A stretch of 37,761 bases of DNA from Xanthobacteraceae bacterium (GCA_004297465.1 SCUB01000021.1:1-37761), one strand, 5' to 3'; positions 23,513 to 33,001 are shown, numbered from the stretch's first letter. Program-made: numbers and translations. The notes: generated by a model not told the origin, from the sequence alone.

Positions 23513-23810
23513 ATTCAACCCCGCGATCCACGACGATAACCCGGAGTGGACGGCCGAGGATTTCGCCAAGGCGAAGCCTGCCGCCGATGTTCTGCCGCCC
23601 GATCTGCTCGCGCAGTTCAAGGCCAAGGTTGGCCGCCCTCGCAGCGAGAGCCCGAAGGTGCCGGTGAAGCTTCGGCTCGACGGCGCAGTGGTCGAAGCCC
23701 TGCGAGCCACCGGACCGGGCTGGCAGACCCGGATCAACGACATGCTGAAGTCGAAGATCATCAGGGGGAAGGTCAAGTTTGAAGAGCCCGCCAAGCGGAA
23801 GCAGGCATAG
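23496..23810 (+). CDS. brnA: BrnA-family antitoxin
   Basis: 104 aa. Residues 10-40 (DDNPEWTAEDFAKAKPAADV) are typical of BrnA. The C-terminal part (VPVKLRLDGAVVEALRATGP, GWQTRINDMLKSKI) is a ribbon-helix-helix DNA-binding domain. BrnA binds BrnT and the operon promoter. The start overlaps brnT by 17 nt, and GGAGATG lies upstream as a ribosome-binding site. Confidence 0.87.
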   Translation: MSKKPKFNPAIHDDNPEWTAEDFAKAKPAADVLPPDLLAQFKAKVGRPRSESPKVPVKLRLDGAVVEALRATGPGWQTRINDMLKSKIIRGKVKFEEPAKRKQA

Positions 23811-23843
23811 GAACGGGGACCGCGCGAAGCCGGGACCTAAACA

Positions 23844-23879
23844 ATGAACCCCACGCGGGTCTCCCCGGCGGGGCTTCAT
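23844..23879 (+). terminator. Hairpin after brnA
   Basis: ATGAACCCC (23844-23852) pairs with GGGGCTTCAT (23870-23879) with one bulged base; the loop region is GC-rich. There is no T-run, so termination is only possible. The gap 23811-24294 otherwise shows a doubtful small minus-strand frame and a tRNA-end copy. Confidence 0.3.
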
Positions 23880-23985
23880 GGGGCCGTGTCGGCCACAGTC
23901 AACACGCCGAGCCACATATGCGTTAGGGCTAGCCAGCAGCCGGCGAAGTGTGTGGATGCTCAACGTCGGCGTCAAAGCTGATTGA

Positions 23986-24201
23986 TCACTCGAACCACCC
24001 CTCGTCGGGTTCAATGCTCTCGATCAGTGATCGTATAGCCAGCGCGGCCACCAAACCTTCGACGCCCACCACTTCTTCCCGATCCGGATCAGAAAACAAA
24101 AGCCCGCGCCGATGTTTGCACGCTCCTCGCGTGTTCGCCGGCGGTCCCGCGAGCCGGTTCCATGCTCCCGACATGGCCCGGAAGGCGTAACCGAGCTTCA
24201 C
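23986..24201 (-). CDS. Doubtful small ORF, unknown
   Basis: 71 codons on the minus strand (contains FSDPDREEVVGVEGLVAALA and ends ESIEPDEGWFE). The C-terminal half looks protein-like, with acidic and hydrophobic alternation. No family was recognised and no ribosome-binding site is evident. It spans the imperfect tRNA-end copy at 24056-24071, so it may be a truncated gene fragment at the edge of the accessory segment. Confidence 0.25.
   Translation of the reverse strand: MKLGYAFRAMSGAWNRLAGPPANTRGACKHRRGLLFSDPDREEVVGVEGLVAALAIRSLIESIEPDEGWFE
24056..24071 (+). repeat. Imperfect copy of the tRNA-Val 3' end (candidate attachment site)
   Basis: CCTTCGACGCCCACCA matches CCTTGTGCGCCCACCA of the tRNA (23011-23026) at 13 of 16 positions, including nine uninterrupted bases through the CCA. 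It is in direct orientation 1,045 bp downstream and would enclose the phased repeats and brnTA. This is short for an att site, so chance is not excluded. Confidence 0.35.
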
Positions 24202-24294
24202 AATCCTGTGGCTTGCTAACGGATCGCGGCTATGGCCTCTTTTCCTCTTCGGTCATTGCAAGAGGAGCCGGGGACTGTGACGACAGGAATTGTG

Positions 24295-24963
24295 ATGAAG
24301 CAACCCATGCCGTCGACCGCGGCGTCCAAGGCATCCGCGTTGAAACTGCTGCTCGCCTGCATGGCGTTCGCCGTCATCGCGCCGTCGCTGGGTTGCGCCC
24401 AGGCCGGCGAATTCGAGGACCGGCTCTATGGCGGCTCGCCGGTCCGGCAACGCGCCCACCTCAGCGTCGATGGCTATGGCGGCGGTTACAGCGGCGGTTA
24501 TGGCGGCGGCTACAGCAGCGGGCCGATCATGCGCACGACGGTCGCCTACAACGGCAGCCAGAAGCCCGGCACCATCATCATCAATACTTCGGAACGGCGG
24601 CTTTATTACGTGCTCGGCCACGGCCAGGCGATCCGCTACGGCATCGGCGTCGGCCGCGACGGCTTCCGCTGGAGCGGCGTGCATCGCGTCTCCGCCAAGC
24701 GGGAATGGCCGGACTGGACGCCGCCGGCGCAGATGCTGGCGCGCCGCCCCGACCTGCCGCGCCACATGCGCGGCGGCATCGAGAACCCGCTCGGCGCGCG
24801 CGCCATGTATCTCGGTTCGACGCTGTACCGCATCCACGGCTCCAACGAACCGGAGACCATCGGCCAGGCGGTGTCCTCGGGCTGCTTCCGCATGACCAAT
24901 GAGGACGTGGTCGATCTCTACGACCGGGTGTCGCTGGGCACCACCGTTGTCGTGCAGCGCTGA
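24295..24963 (+). CDS. L,D-transpeptidase (YkuD domain), secreted
   Basis: 222 aa. The signal sequence (ALKLLLACMAFAVIAPSLGC, then AQA) is followed by a Gly/Tyr-rich repeat (GYGGGYSGGYGGGYSSG). The YkuD domain runs from about residue 80 (GTIIINTSERRLYYVLG, YGIGVGRDGFRWSGVHRVS). It has the conserved His in IHGSNEP and the catalytic Cys in VSSGCFRMTNEDVVDLYDRV. These enzymes make 3-3 cross-links in peptidoglycan or attach proteins to it. The ATG at 24295 follows CAGGAATTGTG. The stop is one base before the next gene's ATG. Confidence 0.92.
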   Translation: MKQPMPSTAASKASALKLLLACMAFAVIAPSLGCAQAGEFEDRLYGGSPVRQRAHLSVDGYGGGYSGGYGGGYSSGPIMRTTVAYNGSQKPGTIIINTSERRLYYVLGHGQAIRYGIGVGRDGFRWSGVHRVSAKREWPDWTPPAQMLARRPDLPRHMRGGIENPLGARAMYLGSTLYRIHGSNEPETIGQAVSSGCFRMTNEDVVDLYDRVSLGTTVVVQR

Positions 24964-24964
24964 C

Positions 24965-25771
24965 ATGCCCCGGCGCCGCGCCGCCGGCGTGGCGGCGCTG
25001 CTGCTGGCGGCATTGTCGCTGTTGCTTGCCGATGCGCCCGCCCGCGCCGAACCGCGCGAGGTGACGCAGCGCCGCCAGGCCGAGCGCAAACACTTCTCCG
25101 ACGCCGAGATCGCCGACGGCTTGTTCCGCGTCGCGTTCGGCGCCGAGTTTCATGTCGCCGGGCGCGTCGACCGCATCCGCAAGTATGACGGGCCGGTGCG
25201 GGTGTTCATCGACCGGCGCGGCGGTCCCGACCGGGGGGCGCAGATCGCCGCCGTGGTCGCCGATATCGGCCGGCATATCCGCCATCTCGACATCGCGCTC
25301 GTCAATGAGCGCGAGGCCGCCAACGTGATCGTGACCGTGGTGCCGGATCGCCGGTTCCGCCGCACGCTGGCCGAGCTGTTCGGCCGCGAGAAGACGCAGG
25401 CGCTGCGCAAGGTACTGGACCCGCAATGCCTGTCCGGCTTCCGCAAGGACGACGACTACCGCATCCAGCACTCCGACGTGGTGCTGGTCGGCGATGTCGA
25501 TGCCTTCACCTTCCTCGACTGCGCCTATGAGGAACTGCTGCAGGCGCTCGGCCCCATCAACGATACCGACAAGGTGCCGTGGACCATGTTCAACGACGAT
25601 GTGCGCATGGGCTTCTTCGACGTCTACGATCAGCACCTGCTCAACATCCTGTACGATCCGCGCGTGCGGCCGGGCATGACCGCGCCCGAGGTGCGCGCGC
25701 TGCTGCCGCAGGTGTTGCCGGATGTGCGCGAGTGGGTTTCCCGCGCCAAGACCGGAGCGGTTCTACACTAG
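24965..25771 (+). CDS. DUF2927 secreted protein
   Basis: 268 aa. The signal peptide (AALLLAALSLLLADAPARA) ends near ARAEP. The mature part matches DUF2927: FHVAGRVDRIRKYDGPVRVF, EREAANVIVTVVPDRRF, CLSGFRKDDDYRIQHSDVVL, DCAYEELLQALGPINDT. Function unknown. The MPRRRAAG start lies 1 nt after the L,D-transpeptidase stop, so the two are translated together and probably act in the same envelope process. Its 3' end is convergent with the acyl-CoA dehydrogenase gene. Confidence 0.85.
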   Translation: MPRRRAAGVAALLLAALSLLLADAPARAEPREVTQRRQAERKHFSDAEIADGLFRVAFGAEFHVAGRVDRIRKYDGPVRVFIDRRGGPDRGAQIAAVVADIGRHIRHLDIALVNEREAANVIVTVVPDRRFRRTLAELFGREKTQALRKVLDPQCLSGFRKDDDYRIQHSDVVLVGDVDAFTFLDCAYEELLQALGPINDTDKVPWTMFNDDVRMGFFDVYDQHLLNILYDPRVRPGMTAPEVRALLPQVLPDVREWVSRAKTGAVLH

Positions 25772-25789
25772 CGGCGAGCGTGGCGAAAC

Positions 25790-26962
25790 TCAGCTCGACT
25801 TGTCGAACAGCTCGCGGCCGATCAGCATGCGGCGGATCTCGCTGGTGCCGGCGCCGATCTCGTACAGCTTGGCGTCGCGCAGCAGGCGGCCGGTGGCGAA
25901 GTCGTTGATGTAGCCGTTGCCGCCGAGCAGCTGGATGGCGTCGAGCGCGCATTGCGTCGCCCGTTCCGCCGCATAAAGGATCGCGCCGGCGGCGTCCTCG
26001 CGCGTGGTTTCGCCGCGGTCGCAGGCCTTGGCCACTGCGTAGACATAGGCGCGGCTGACGTTCATCGTCACGTACATGTCGGCAACCTTGGCCTGCACGA
26101 GCTGGAACTCGCCGATCGGCTGGCCGAACTGCTTGCGCTCGTGCACATAGGGCATGACGATGTCGAGACAGGCCTGCATGATGCCCAAGGGCCCCGCCGC
26201 CAGCACCGCGCGCTCGTAATCGAGGCCGCTCATCAGCACGTTGACGCCCTTGCCGACCTGGCCGAGCACGTTCTCCTCCGGCACCTCGCAATCTGAAAAC
26301 ACCAGCTCGCCGGTGTCGGAGCCGCGCATGCCGAGCTTGTCGAGCTTCTGCGCGGTGGAAAAACCCTTCAGGCCGCTCTCGACGAGAAAGGCCGTGATGC
26401 CGCGCGACCCCGCGGCGGTGTCGGTCTTGGCGTAGACCACCAGCGTCTCGGCGATCGGGCCGTTGGTGATCCACATCTTGTTGCCGTTGAGGATGTAGCG
26501 GTCGCCCTTTTTGTCGGCGCGCGTCTTCATCGACACCACGTCGGAGCCGGCGCCCGGTTCCGACATGGCGAGCGCGCCGACCGCGTCGCCGGAGATCAGC
26601 TTGGGCAGGTATTTGCGCTTCTGCGCGTCCGAACCGTTGCGGCGAATCTGGTTGATGCAGAGGTTGGAATGGGCGCCGTAGGACAGCCCGACCGACGCCG
26701 AGGCGCGCGAGATCTCCTCCATGGCAAGACAGTGCTCGAGATAACCGAGCCCGGCGCCGCCGTACTCCTCCTCCACGGTGATGCCGTGCAGGCCGAGCGC
26801 GCCGAGCTTGGGCCACAGGTCGCGCGGGAACTGGTTGGTGCGGTCGATGTCGCCGGCGCGCGGCGCGATCTCGCTCTGGGCGAAGTCGCGCACCGTGTCG
26901 CGGATGGCGTCGGCGGTCTCGCCGAGGTCGAAGTTGAACATGCGCGGCGCGTTGGCGATCAT
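25790..26962 (-). CDS. ivd: Isovaleryl-CoA dehydrogenase
   Basis: 390 aa acyl-CoA dehydrogenase. Family stretches: [86 protein letters not shown] and the final [30 protein letters not shown] places a Glu at the catalytic position typical of isovaleryl-CoA dehydrogenase rather than the C-terminal Glu of other classes. It oxidises isovaleryl-CoA in leucine breakdown with FAD. The start [15 protein letters not shown] is family-typical. The other leucine-pathway genes are not in the window. Confidence 0.9.
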   Translation of the reverse strand: MIANAPRMFNFDLGETADAIRDTVRDFAQSEIAPRAGDIDRTNQFPRDLWPKLGALGLHGITVEEEYGGAGLGYLEHCLAMEEISRASASVGLSYGAHSNLCINQIRRNGSDAQKRKYLPKLISGDAVGALAMSEPGAGSDVVSMKTRADKKGDRYILNGNKMWITNGPIAETLVVYAKTDTAAGSRGITAFLVESGLKGFSTAQKLDKLGMRGSDTGELVFSDCEVPEENVLGQVGKGVNVLMSGLDYERAVLAAGPLGIMQACLDIVMPYVHERKQFGQPIGEFQLVQAKVADMYVTMNVSRAYVYAVAKACDRGETTREDAAGAILYAAERATQCALDAIQLLGGNGYINDFATGRLLRDAKLYEIGAGTSEIRRMLIGRELFDKSS

Positions 26963-27128
26963 GGCTGGTTCCCCTTCCCCTGCCGTTATCGCGCAGGCGC
27001 CGCGCTGTCCGCAAGGCAAGATTTTCAGGAGCGGACGACCGACACCCGCGCCCGGTTGAACCGCAGGCGGTTTGATGCGACCAACGCAAGGGGAAACCGC
27101 GACCCGCGATTCCAAGGGAGACAGGCCC

Positions 27129-28217
27129 ATGCGATTTTCGGATTCCGACCTGCGCGCGGCGAGCGCGGCGGGCCTCCTCGACGCCGCGCAGACCGAGCGG
27201 CTGATCGGCTTCCTGATGGCGCGCCAGCCAGCCGGTCCGGATGCGGATACGGTTGCCGTCAGCACCGCCGCCGCGCCGACATTCGATTTCGTGCATATCC
27301 TGTGGTACGCCGGCGCGCTGATCGTGATGGGCGCGATGGGCCTGTTCTCGACGCTGGCGTTCGCGCAGATGGGCGGCGCGGCGCTCGCCGCCACCGCGGT
27401 GATCTATGCCACGCTGTTCGCCTGGGCCGGCGACCATCTGTGGCGAGCGAAGAACCTGCACACGCCCGGCGGCCTCTTGATCGCCGTCGCCGCCTCGATG
27501 GCGCCGCTCGCGGTCTACGGCCTGCAGGACGCGGCCGGCTGGTGGGGCCAGTTCGGCAAGCCGGACACGGTGCAGGACTTCTACGTCTGGGTGAAGGGCA
27601 GCTTCATCTTCATGGAGATCGCGGCCATCGCGGCGGCGGCGCTGGCGCTGCGGTTTTATCGCTTTCCATTCATCGTCGTCATCGCCGCCGTGGCGCTGTG
27701 GTTCATGTCGATGGACATCGTGCCGTGGATCACCGGATCGGCCCATGGCAACTGGGAAATATCGCGCAAGGCATCGGTGTGGTTCGGGCTTGGCGTGCTG
27801 GTCGCGGCCGTCAGCGTCAACGCGCGCCAGCGCAGCGGCGATTTCGCGTTCTGGCTGTACCTGTTCGGGCTGATCACCTTCTGGGGCGGCATCACCGCCA
27901 GCTCCGCCGGCAGCCATCTCGACAAGGCGCTGTACTGCGCGATGAACGTGGTGTTCCTGTTCCTCGCCGTGTTTCTCGGCCGCCGCGCCTTCGCGGTGTT
28001 CGGCACGCTCGGCATCGCCATCTATCTCGGCGACCTCGCCAGCAAGGTGTTCAAGGATTCGCTGCTGTTCCCGTTCGCGCTGTCGCTGATCGGCATCGCC
28101 ATCATCGCCGCCGGGCTTTACGCGCACCGCCATCAGGGGGCGATCGAGAACTGGCTCGGCACGCGGCTGCCGGAAGGCCTGCGGCGGCTGCGTCCGGCCA
28201 ACGCCGGTCCGGCGTAA
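27129..28217 (+). CDS. Multi-spanning membrane protein (DUF2157-like)
   Basis: 362 aa. A short soluble N-terminus ([20 protein letters not shown]) precedes about nine to ten hydrophobic segments from residue 58 ([20 protein letters not shown] ... [20 protein letters not shown]). The C-terminus is basic ([20 protein letters not shown]). The layout resembles DUF2157-type inner-membrane proteins; no enzymatic motif is visible. The ATG at 27129 follows AAGGGAGACAGGCCC. It is divergent from ivd and followed by uvrB 80 bp later. Confidence 0.7.
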   Translation: MRFSDSDLRAASAAGLLDAAQTERLIGFLMARQPAGPDADTVAVSTAAAPTFDFVHILWYAGALIVMGAMGLFSTLAFAQMGGAALAATAVIYATLFAWAGDHLWRAKNLHTPGGLLIAVAASMAPLAVYGLQDAAGWWGQFGKPDTVQDFYVWVKGSFIFMEIAAIAAAALALRFYRFPFIVVIAAVALWFMSMDIVPWITGSAHGNWEISRKASVWFGLGVLVAAVSVNARQRSGDFAFWLYLFGLITFWGGITASSAGSHLDKALYCAMNVVFLFLAVFLGRRAFAVFGTLGIAIYLGDLASKVFKDSLLFPFALSLIGIAIIAAGLYAHRHQGAIENWLGTRLPEGLRRLRPANAGPA

Positions 28218-28297
28218 GCCGCAATACGCAGTCCCGGCGGGCGGAAACGCCATTGGCGGCCCTTTTATCGGCCGCCGACTCCCGCCATATTCCCACA

Positions 28298-31024
28298 ATG
28301 CCGAAGCCCCCCAAGTCTCCCCGCCCGCGCCGCGGCGGCGCCAAATCAACCGCCGCCAAGGCGCACCGGCCGGACACCAGGCCGCTGGGCCCCGCGCTCG
28401 CCGAGCTGCTCAATCCGGCCATCGCCAAGGGCGAGGCTGGCATCGGCTCGGGCACCGGCCTGCAGCCGCCGCCGGACAACTCGCACGACCGCCGCACCGG
28501 CTATGCCCGCGAGCACACCGCGCGCGCCTCGGTCGCCGGCAAGGAGGCGCCGGTGTTCGGCGAGGCGCCGCAGGGCGCCTACCGCGCCAATTACGGCACC
28601 TCGGCCACCGTGCCGACGCTCGACCCGGAACTGGCGCGCCAGCTCGGCCTCGATACCGAGGACGACGACGCGCTGGCGCGCCCGCCGCGCAACAGGATGG
28701 AAGCGCTCGGCGTCGCCGCCACCGCGGAGGCGCTGGATAACCTGTTGCGCGACGGCCGCCCGGAGTTCCGCGGCCGGACCTGGACGCCGCATCGCCCGCC
28801 GCGCCCGGAGAAGTCCGAAGGCGGCGGACGCTTTGTCATCACCTCGGAGTTCGAACCCAAGGGCGACCAGCCGGGCGCGATCCGCGAGCTGGTCGATGGG
28901 ATCACCCGCAACGAGCGCACCCAGGTGCTGCTCGGCGTCACCGGCTCGGGCAAGACCTACACCATGGCCAAGGTGATCGAGGCGACGCAGCGCCCCGCCC
29001 TGATCCTGGCGCCGAACAAGACGCTGGCGGCGCAGCTCTACGGCGAGTTCAAGAGCTTCTTCCCCGACAACGCGGTGGAATATTTCGTCTCCTATTACGA
29101 CTACTATCAGCCCGAGGCCTACGTCCCGCGCACCGACACCTACATCGAGAAGGAATCCGACATCAACGAGCAGATCGACCGCATGCGCCATTCGGCCACG
29201 CGCGCGCTCTTGGAACGCGACGACGTCATCATCGTCGCCTCGGTGTCGTGCATCTACGGCATCGGCTCGGTCGAGACCTACACCGCGATGACGTTCACGC
29301 TCAGGCGCGGCGACCGCATCAACCAGCGCCAGCTTTTGGCCGACCTCGTCGCGCTGCAATACAAGCGCACCCAGGCCGACTTCACCCGCGGCACCTTCCG
29401 CGTGCGCGGCGACACCATCGACCTGTTTCCGGCGCACTACGAGGACCGCGCCTGGCGCATCGACCTGTTCGGCGACGAGGTCGAACGCATCGAGGAATTC
29501 GACCCGCTCACCGGCCACAAGAGCGACGAGCTGGAATTCATCAAGGTCTATTCCAACTCGCATTACGTGACGCCGCGCCCGACCCTGATCCAGGCCATCA
29601 AGGGCATCAAGGCCGAGCTGAAGGGCCGGCTGGAACAGCTGCACGCGCAAGGCCGTCTGCTCGAAGCGCAGCGGCTCGAGCAGCGCACGCTGTTCGACCT
29701 CGAAATGCTGGAAGCGACCGGTGCCTGCGCCGGCATCGAGAACTACTCGCGCTACCTCACCGGCCGCCTGCCCGGTGAACCGCCGCCGACGCTGTTCGAA
29801 TACGTCCCCGACAATGCGCTGGTGTTCGCCGACGAAAGCCACGTCACCATTCCGCAGCTCGGCGGCATGTACCGCGGCGACTTCCGGCGCAAGGCGACGC
29901 TGGCCGAATACGGCTTCCGGCTGCCCTCGTGCATGGACAACCGGCCGCTGCGGTTCGAGGAATGGGACGCGATGCGGCCGCAGACCGTCGCGGTGTCGGC
30001 GACGCCGGGCGATTGGGAACTCAACGAAAGTGGCGGCGTGTTCGCCGAGCAGGTGATCCGCCCCACCGGCCTGATCGATCCGCCGGTCGACATCCGCCCG
30101 GCCCGCACCCAGGTCGACGACCTGGTCGGCGAGGTGCGCGCCGTCGCAGCGCAGGGCTACCGCACGCTGGTCACCGTGCTGACCAAGCGCATGGCCGAGG
30201 ATCTCACCGAATACCTGCACGAGCAGGGCATCCGGGTGCGCTACATGCATTCCGACATCGACACCATCGAACGCATCGAGATCATCCGCGATCTGCGGCT
30301 CGGCGCGTTCGACGTGCTGGTCGGCATCAACCTGTTGCGCGAGGGCCTCGACATTCCCGAATGCGCGCTGGTCGCCATCCTCGACGCCGACAAGGAAGGC
30401 TTCCTGCGCTCGGAGACCTCGCTGATCCAGACCATCGGCCGCGCCGCGCGTAACGTCGACGGCCGCGTCATCCTCTATGCCGATCATGTCACTGGCTCGA
30501 TGGAACGCGCGCTGGCGGAAACCAGCCGCCGCCGCACCAAGCAGGAGGCCTACAACACGGCGCACGGCATCACGCCGGAGAGCATCAAGAAGAACATCGG
30601 CGACATCCTCGGCAGCGCCTACGAGCGCGACCATGTGCGGGTCGAGATCGACGGCGGCATGGCCGGCGACGTGATCGCGGTCGGCCACAATTTCGAGGCG
30701 GTGCTGGCCGACATGGAGGGGCGCATGCGCGAGGCCGCCGCCGAGCTCGACTTCGAGGAAGCCGCAAGGCTGCGCGACGAGATCAAGCGGCTGCGCGCCA
30801 CCGAACTCGCGGTGGTCGACGATCCCACCGCGACCCAGCGCGCCGTGGAGGCGCGCGCCGGCGCCTACAAGGGCCGCAAGACCTACGGCGACAGGGCCAA
30901 CATGCCGGCGGCGTCAGCATCACGCGCGGCGGCGCGCCCGCGCAAGCCGACGCTCGACGAGATGGGCATCGCGCTTTACCACGAGGTCAAGCCGCACCGG
31001 CCGGGGGGCGGACGGAAAAAATAG
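28298..31024 (+). CDS. uvrB: Excinuclease ABC subunit UvrB with a long N-terminal extension
   Basis: 908 aa against about 670-700 for most UvrB proteins. Residues 1-180 are a Pro/Ala/Arg-rich extension of the kind seen in related Hyphomicrobiales. The UvrB core begins at [20 protein letters not shown]. Seen are Walker [16 protein letters not shown] (about residue 215), the beta-hairpin [20 protein letters not shown], the helicase motif [32 protein letters not shown], and [18 protein letters not shown]. The C-terminal UVR motif is [20 protein letters not shown]. It verifies DNA damage with UvrA and loads UvrC. The start has no clear ribosome-binding site, and the frame is open far upstream. 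Confidence 0.95.
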   Translation: MPKPPKSPRPRRGGAKSTAAKAHRPDTRPLGPALAELLNPAIAKGEAGIGSGTGLQPPPDNSHDRRTGYAREHTARASVAGKEAPVFGEAPQGAYRANYGTSATVPTLDPELARQLGLDTEDDDALARPPRNRMEALGVAATAEALDNLLRDGRPEFRGRTWTPHRPPRPEKSEGGGRFVITSEFEPKGDQPGAIRELVDGITRNERTQVLLGVTGSGKTYTMAKVIEATQRPALILAPNKTLAAQLYGEFKSFFPDNAVEYFVSYYDYYQPEAYVPRTDTYIEKESDINEQIDRMRHSATRALLERDDVIIVASVSCIYGIGSVETYTAMTFTLRRGDRINQRQLLADLVALQYKRTQADFTRGTFRVRGDTIDLFPAHYEDRAWRIDLFGDEVERIEEFDPLTGHKSDELEFIKVYSNSHYVTPRPTLIQAIKGIKAELKGRLEQLHAQGRLLEAQRLEQRTLFDLEMLEATGACAGIENYSRYLTGRLPGEPPPTLFEYVPDNALVFADESHVTIPQLGGMYRGDFRRKATLAEYGFRLPSCMDNRPLRFEEWDAMRPQTVAVSATPGDWELNESGGVFAEQVIRPTGLIDPPVDIRPARTQVDDLVGEVRAVAAQGYRTLVTVLTKRMAEDLTEYLHEQGIRVRYMHSDIDTIERIEIIRDLRLGAFDVLVGINLLREGLDIPECALVAILDADKEGFLRSETSLIQTIGRAARNVDGRVILYADHVTGSMERALAETSRRRTKQEAYNTAHGITPESIKKNIGDILGSAYERDHVRVEIDGGMAGDVIAVGHNFEAVLADMEGRMREAAAELDFEEAARLRDEIKRLRATELAVVDDPTATQRAVEARAGAYKGRKTYGDRANMPAASASRAAARPRKPTLDEMGIALYHEVKPHRPGGGRKK

Positions 31025-31119
31025 CAGGAACAGTCGGCGAGGAAGCGAGTGACCGATCGATCTTGGCAAATCAGGTTATTATCGCCTTGGCACGCTGAAA
31101 TCGCCACCAACGCCCGCAC

Positions 31120-31770
31120 TCACTCCGCCGCGATTAGACCCGCCCGTGAATGATTGGCATAGGTCTTCCACGTTGGTTTGTAATCATCGTCGGCCTGGTT
31201 GCCCCACATCGTCCAGCCCTTGCGCGTACCGCGCGCAAACAATTCGAGATAAGGACCCGGGCTGCAGTCTTCGATGATCTCGTATTGCTCATCCGGCTTG
31301 CGCGAATGCTCGCGTTTGCGCGTGGCGAGAAAATTCACCTGACTGCGACCTGGCGCCAACGTGCGCGCCTTCTTGCCGCGCACGCCGAACAGGATCAACT
31401 CGGTGACGTTGCGAAAATAGAACCCGACACCGCGCCCGTCGGGGCCGCCGTCCTTGCGGATCTTGTGCCAGACGAGATTGGACTTGTAGGTGAACCCCCA
31501 CGCCTGCATCACGGCAAGGCCCTCCGGCAGCAGCGCATTCGGGCACCAAAGATAGAGATGCGACGTTGGCGCGGCTATCGCGGCCACGGGCATGGCGGCG
31601 ATTTCGTCAAGCTTCATCGTTCCGTAACGCGCGAGCCGCTTGTGCTCCGGCGCGACCTTGCCGGTCTTGTTGATAAATTGCCACGGCGGATCGGCCAGGA
31701 TGGTCGCGAACTTGCGCCGACCTGTGAACCGCAGGAGATCGGCACCAGCCGGCGATTCAGTCTTCGACAT
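31120..31770 (-). CDS. MT-A70 family DNA adenine methyltransferase
   Basis: 216 aa from the ATG at 31770. It has the catalytic DPPW motif in FATILADPPWQF (residues 27-30), then HLYLWCPNALLPEGLAVMQA, KSNLVWHKIRKDGGPDGRGV, GFYFRNVTELILFGVRG and the closing YLELFARGTRKGWTMWGNQ, all typical of the MT-A70 family. It likely makes N6-methyladenine at the site of the partner endonuclease. Its start overlaps the 3' end of the endonuclease remnant by 14 nt. No interruption is visible, so it is probably active as an orphan methylase. Confidence 0.9.
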   Translation of the reverse strand: MSKTESPAGADLLRFTGRRKFATILADPPWQFINKTGKVAPEHKRLARYGTMKLDEIAAMPVAAIAAPTSHLYLWCPNALLPEGLAVMQAWGFTYKSNLVWHKIRKDGGPDGRGVGFYFRNVTELILFGVRGKKARTLAPGRSQVNFLATRKREHSRKPDEQYEIIEDCSPGPYLELFARGTRKGWTMWGNQADDDYKPTWKTYANHSRAGLIAAE

Positions 31771-32252
31771 AGCAAGCGCTCCGGATTCCGAAAACGACGA
31801 CAGGACAGCCGCCACCGCTTCCGCCATCGAGGCGCGGGAGAAGTTTGGCCATGTGCGTGGTCGAGTTGCCAAAACTTGGTCCCCGGCCCAAATCAGCAAA
31901 AATCGTCTGCAACTCCGAACAGCGCGTGACGATCACACCCGCATCGATCGCACGCAGTTCGAACAGAAGACGGAAATTATTCAAATCGCGATCGTAGGCG
32001 CCTCGAATACGGTTTCGTCCACTACAATCTTGGTATCGAAGCCCTTTTCCCGTCGAGACGCTCGGCAATCGTACTCTTGCGCCCTCCCGGCTTGAGGATA
32101 TCGCTCTTGAACAGCCGAAACTTTTCCAGCACCGCGAGAATATCCTCCCACTCCCGCGGGTGCGCCGCCGCCAGAATGGCCAGGCCATTGCGCCATTCAT
32201 GAACCTCAAACCGTTCCGTGATGCGCGCTGGGACAATGGATTGATACGCCAT
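31757..32252 (-). pseudogene. Broken BglII-family type II restriction endonuclease
   Basis: Three minus-strand frames together give the BglII-like family in order. Piece 1 starts at ATG 32252: AYQSIVPARITERFEVHEWR ... PREWEDILAVLEKFR ... ILKPGGRKSTIAERLDGK. The frame changes near 32044-32050 to GFDTKIVVDETVFEAPT, then near 31998-32005 to YDRDLNNFRLLFELRAIDAG ... GNSTTHMAKLLPRLDGG ... VVFGIRSACYVED. Compared with family members, about 10 residues are missing at the first break and about 20 at the second. The second gap is the segment that normally carries the catalytic Asp and Glu (around HxxD...ALEIEWNNKDPF). The enzyme is therefore inactive. The order endonuclease then methyltransferase is usual. 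Confidence 0.85.
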
Positions 32253-32435
32253 GCATTCATTGTCCGCATACCGCGCAAAAGAACCATTACTGTTCCTGTT
32301 ATGTTCTCATTCGCGAAGTAATTTGTCCAGGACAATTTTGGTGTTATGCGCACGCAGGGACCCTCGGGGCGCTGCGGAGCCGATCCAATACGATGGACCC
32401 TGCAAAGTTATCCGCTGCCTCAAGAAGCCTGACCC

Positions 32436-32834
32436 ATGGCGATTCTTTCTCCCCTGTTGATGTGGCTGGCGCTGTTTGCGCTCGCCGCGCTCAACGGCGC
32501 GGTGCGTGAGTTCGCGCTCGCGCCATGGCTCGGCGAGGCGGCGCGGCCGGTGTCGGGGCTGATGCTGATCGCGCTGCTGGCGGTGGTGATCTGGCTCTAT
32601 CTGCGCCGCCGTCCCCTCACCTTTCGTGCCGCCGCGCTGACCGGCGGACTGTGGTTCGTGCTCACGCTCGCCGCCGAGACGCTGCTGGCGATGCGCGGCG
32701 GCGGCCTCGGGGATGCCGTGCGCGAGGTGCTGGCAACCTTCTCGCTCGGCGTGCTGCGCCACGGCGAGTTGTTTGCGCTGGCCGTCGTGGCCGTCGGCCT
32801 GATGCCGATGCTGGTTGCCTCATCGCGGCGATAG
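32436..32834 (+). CDS. Small four-helix membrane protein, unknown
   Basis: 132 aa with four hydrophobic segments (LSPLLMWLALFALAALNGAV, PVSGLMLIALLAVVIWLYLR, AAALTGGLWFVLTLAAETLL, LFALAVVAVGLMPMLVA). No known motif was recognised. The ATG at 32436 is the first Met of the hydrophobic N-terminus. High GC and third-position bias match the chromosome rather than the preceding restriction-modification patch. Confidence 0.6.
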   Translation: MAILSPLLMWLALFALAALNGAVREFALAPWLGEAARPVSGLMLIALLAVVIWLYLRRRPLTFRAAALTGGLWFVLTLAAETLLAMRGGGLGDAVREVLATFSLGVLRHGELFALAVVAVGLMPMLVASSRR

Positions 32835-33001
32835 AAAACCCGCTGCGTAGTTCTTCGTAGGCGCATGAGAATCAGTCAAATCATGAAAAATTGGCATGAG
32901 CGACTCAAAGATAATTAAGGTCTTGGGAGGTAATTTCAAACCTTCGGGCGACGGCTCTCCGGGCATCACCCACGCGAAGGCGGCAAGGGAAAACAACAAC
33001 C

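Larger units (their letters stand above)
31025..32298. repeat. 10-bp inverted repeats flanking the restriction-modification segment
   Basis: CAGGAACAGT directly follows the uvrB stop (31025-31034), and its inverse complement ACTGTTCCTG is at 32289-32298. The pair encloses the methyltransferase and the broken endonuclease (1,274 bp). The segment looks less GC-rich than its surroundings. The arms are short, so this may be chance or the trace of an insertion. Confidence 0.3.

Noticed and set aside
26669-28297. Open frame continuing more than 1.6 kb upstream of uvrB
   Set aside because: It overlaps ivd and the membrane gene in other frames and has no protein-like features; uvrB is placed at the ATG at 28298.
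32310-32335. TTGTCC-A-GGACAA palindrome downstream of the restriction-modification patch
   Set aside because: Only 6 bp per arm and no gene clearly placed for control; could be chance.
32889-32906. TTGGCATGAGCGACTC as a sigma-54 promoter before the NTF2-like gene
   Set aside because: The -24 half fits but there is no TTGC at the -12 position.
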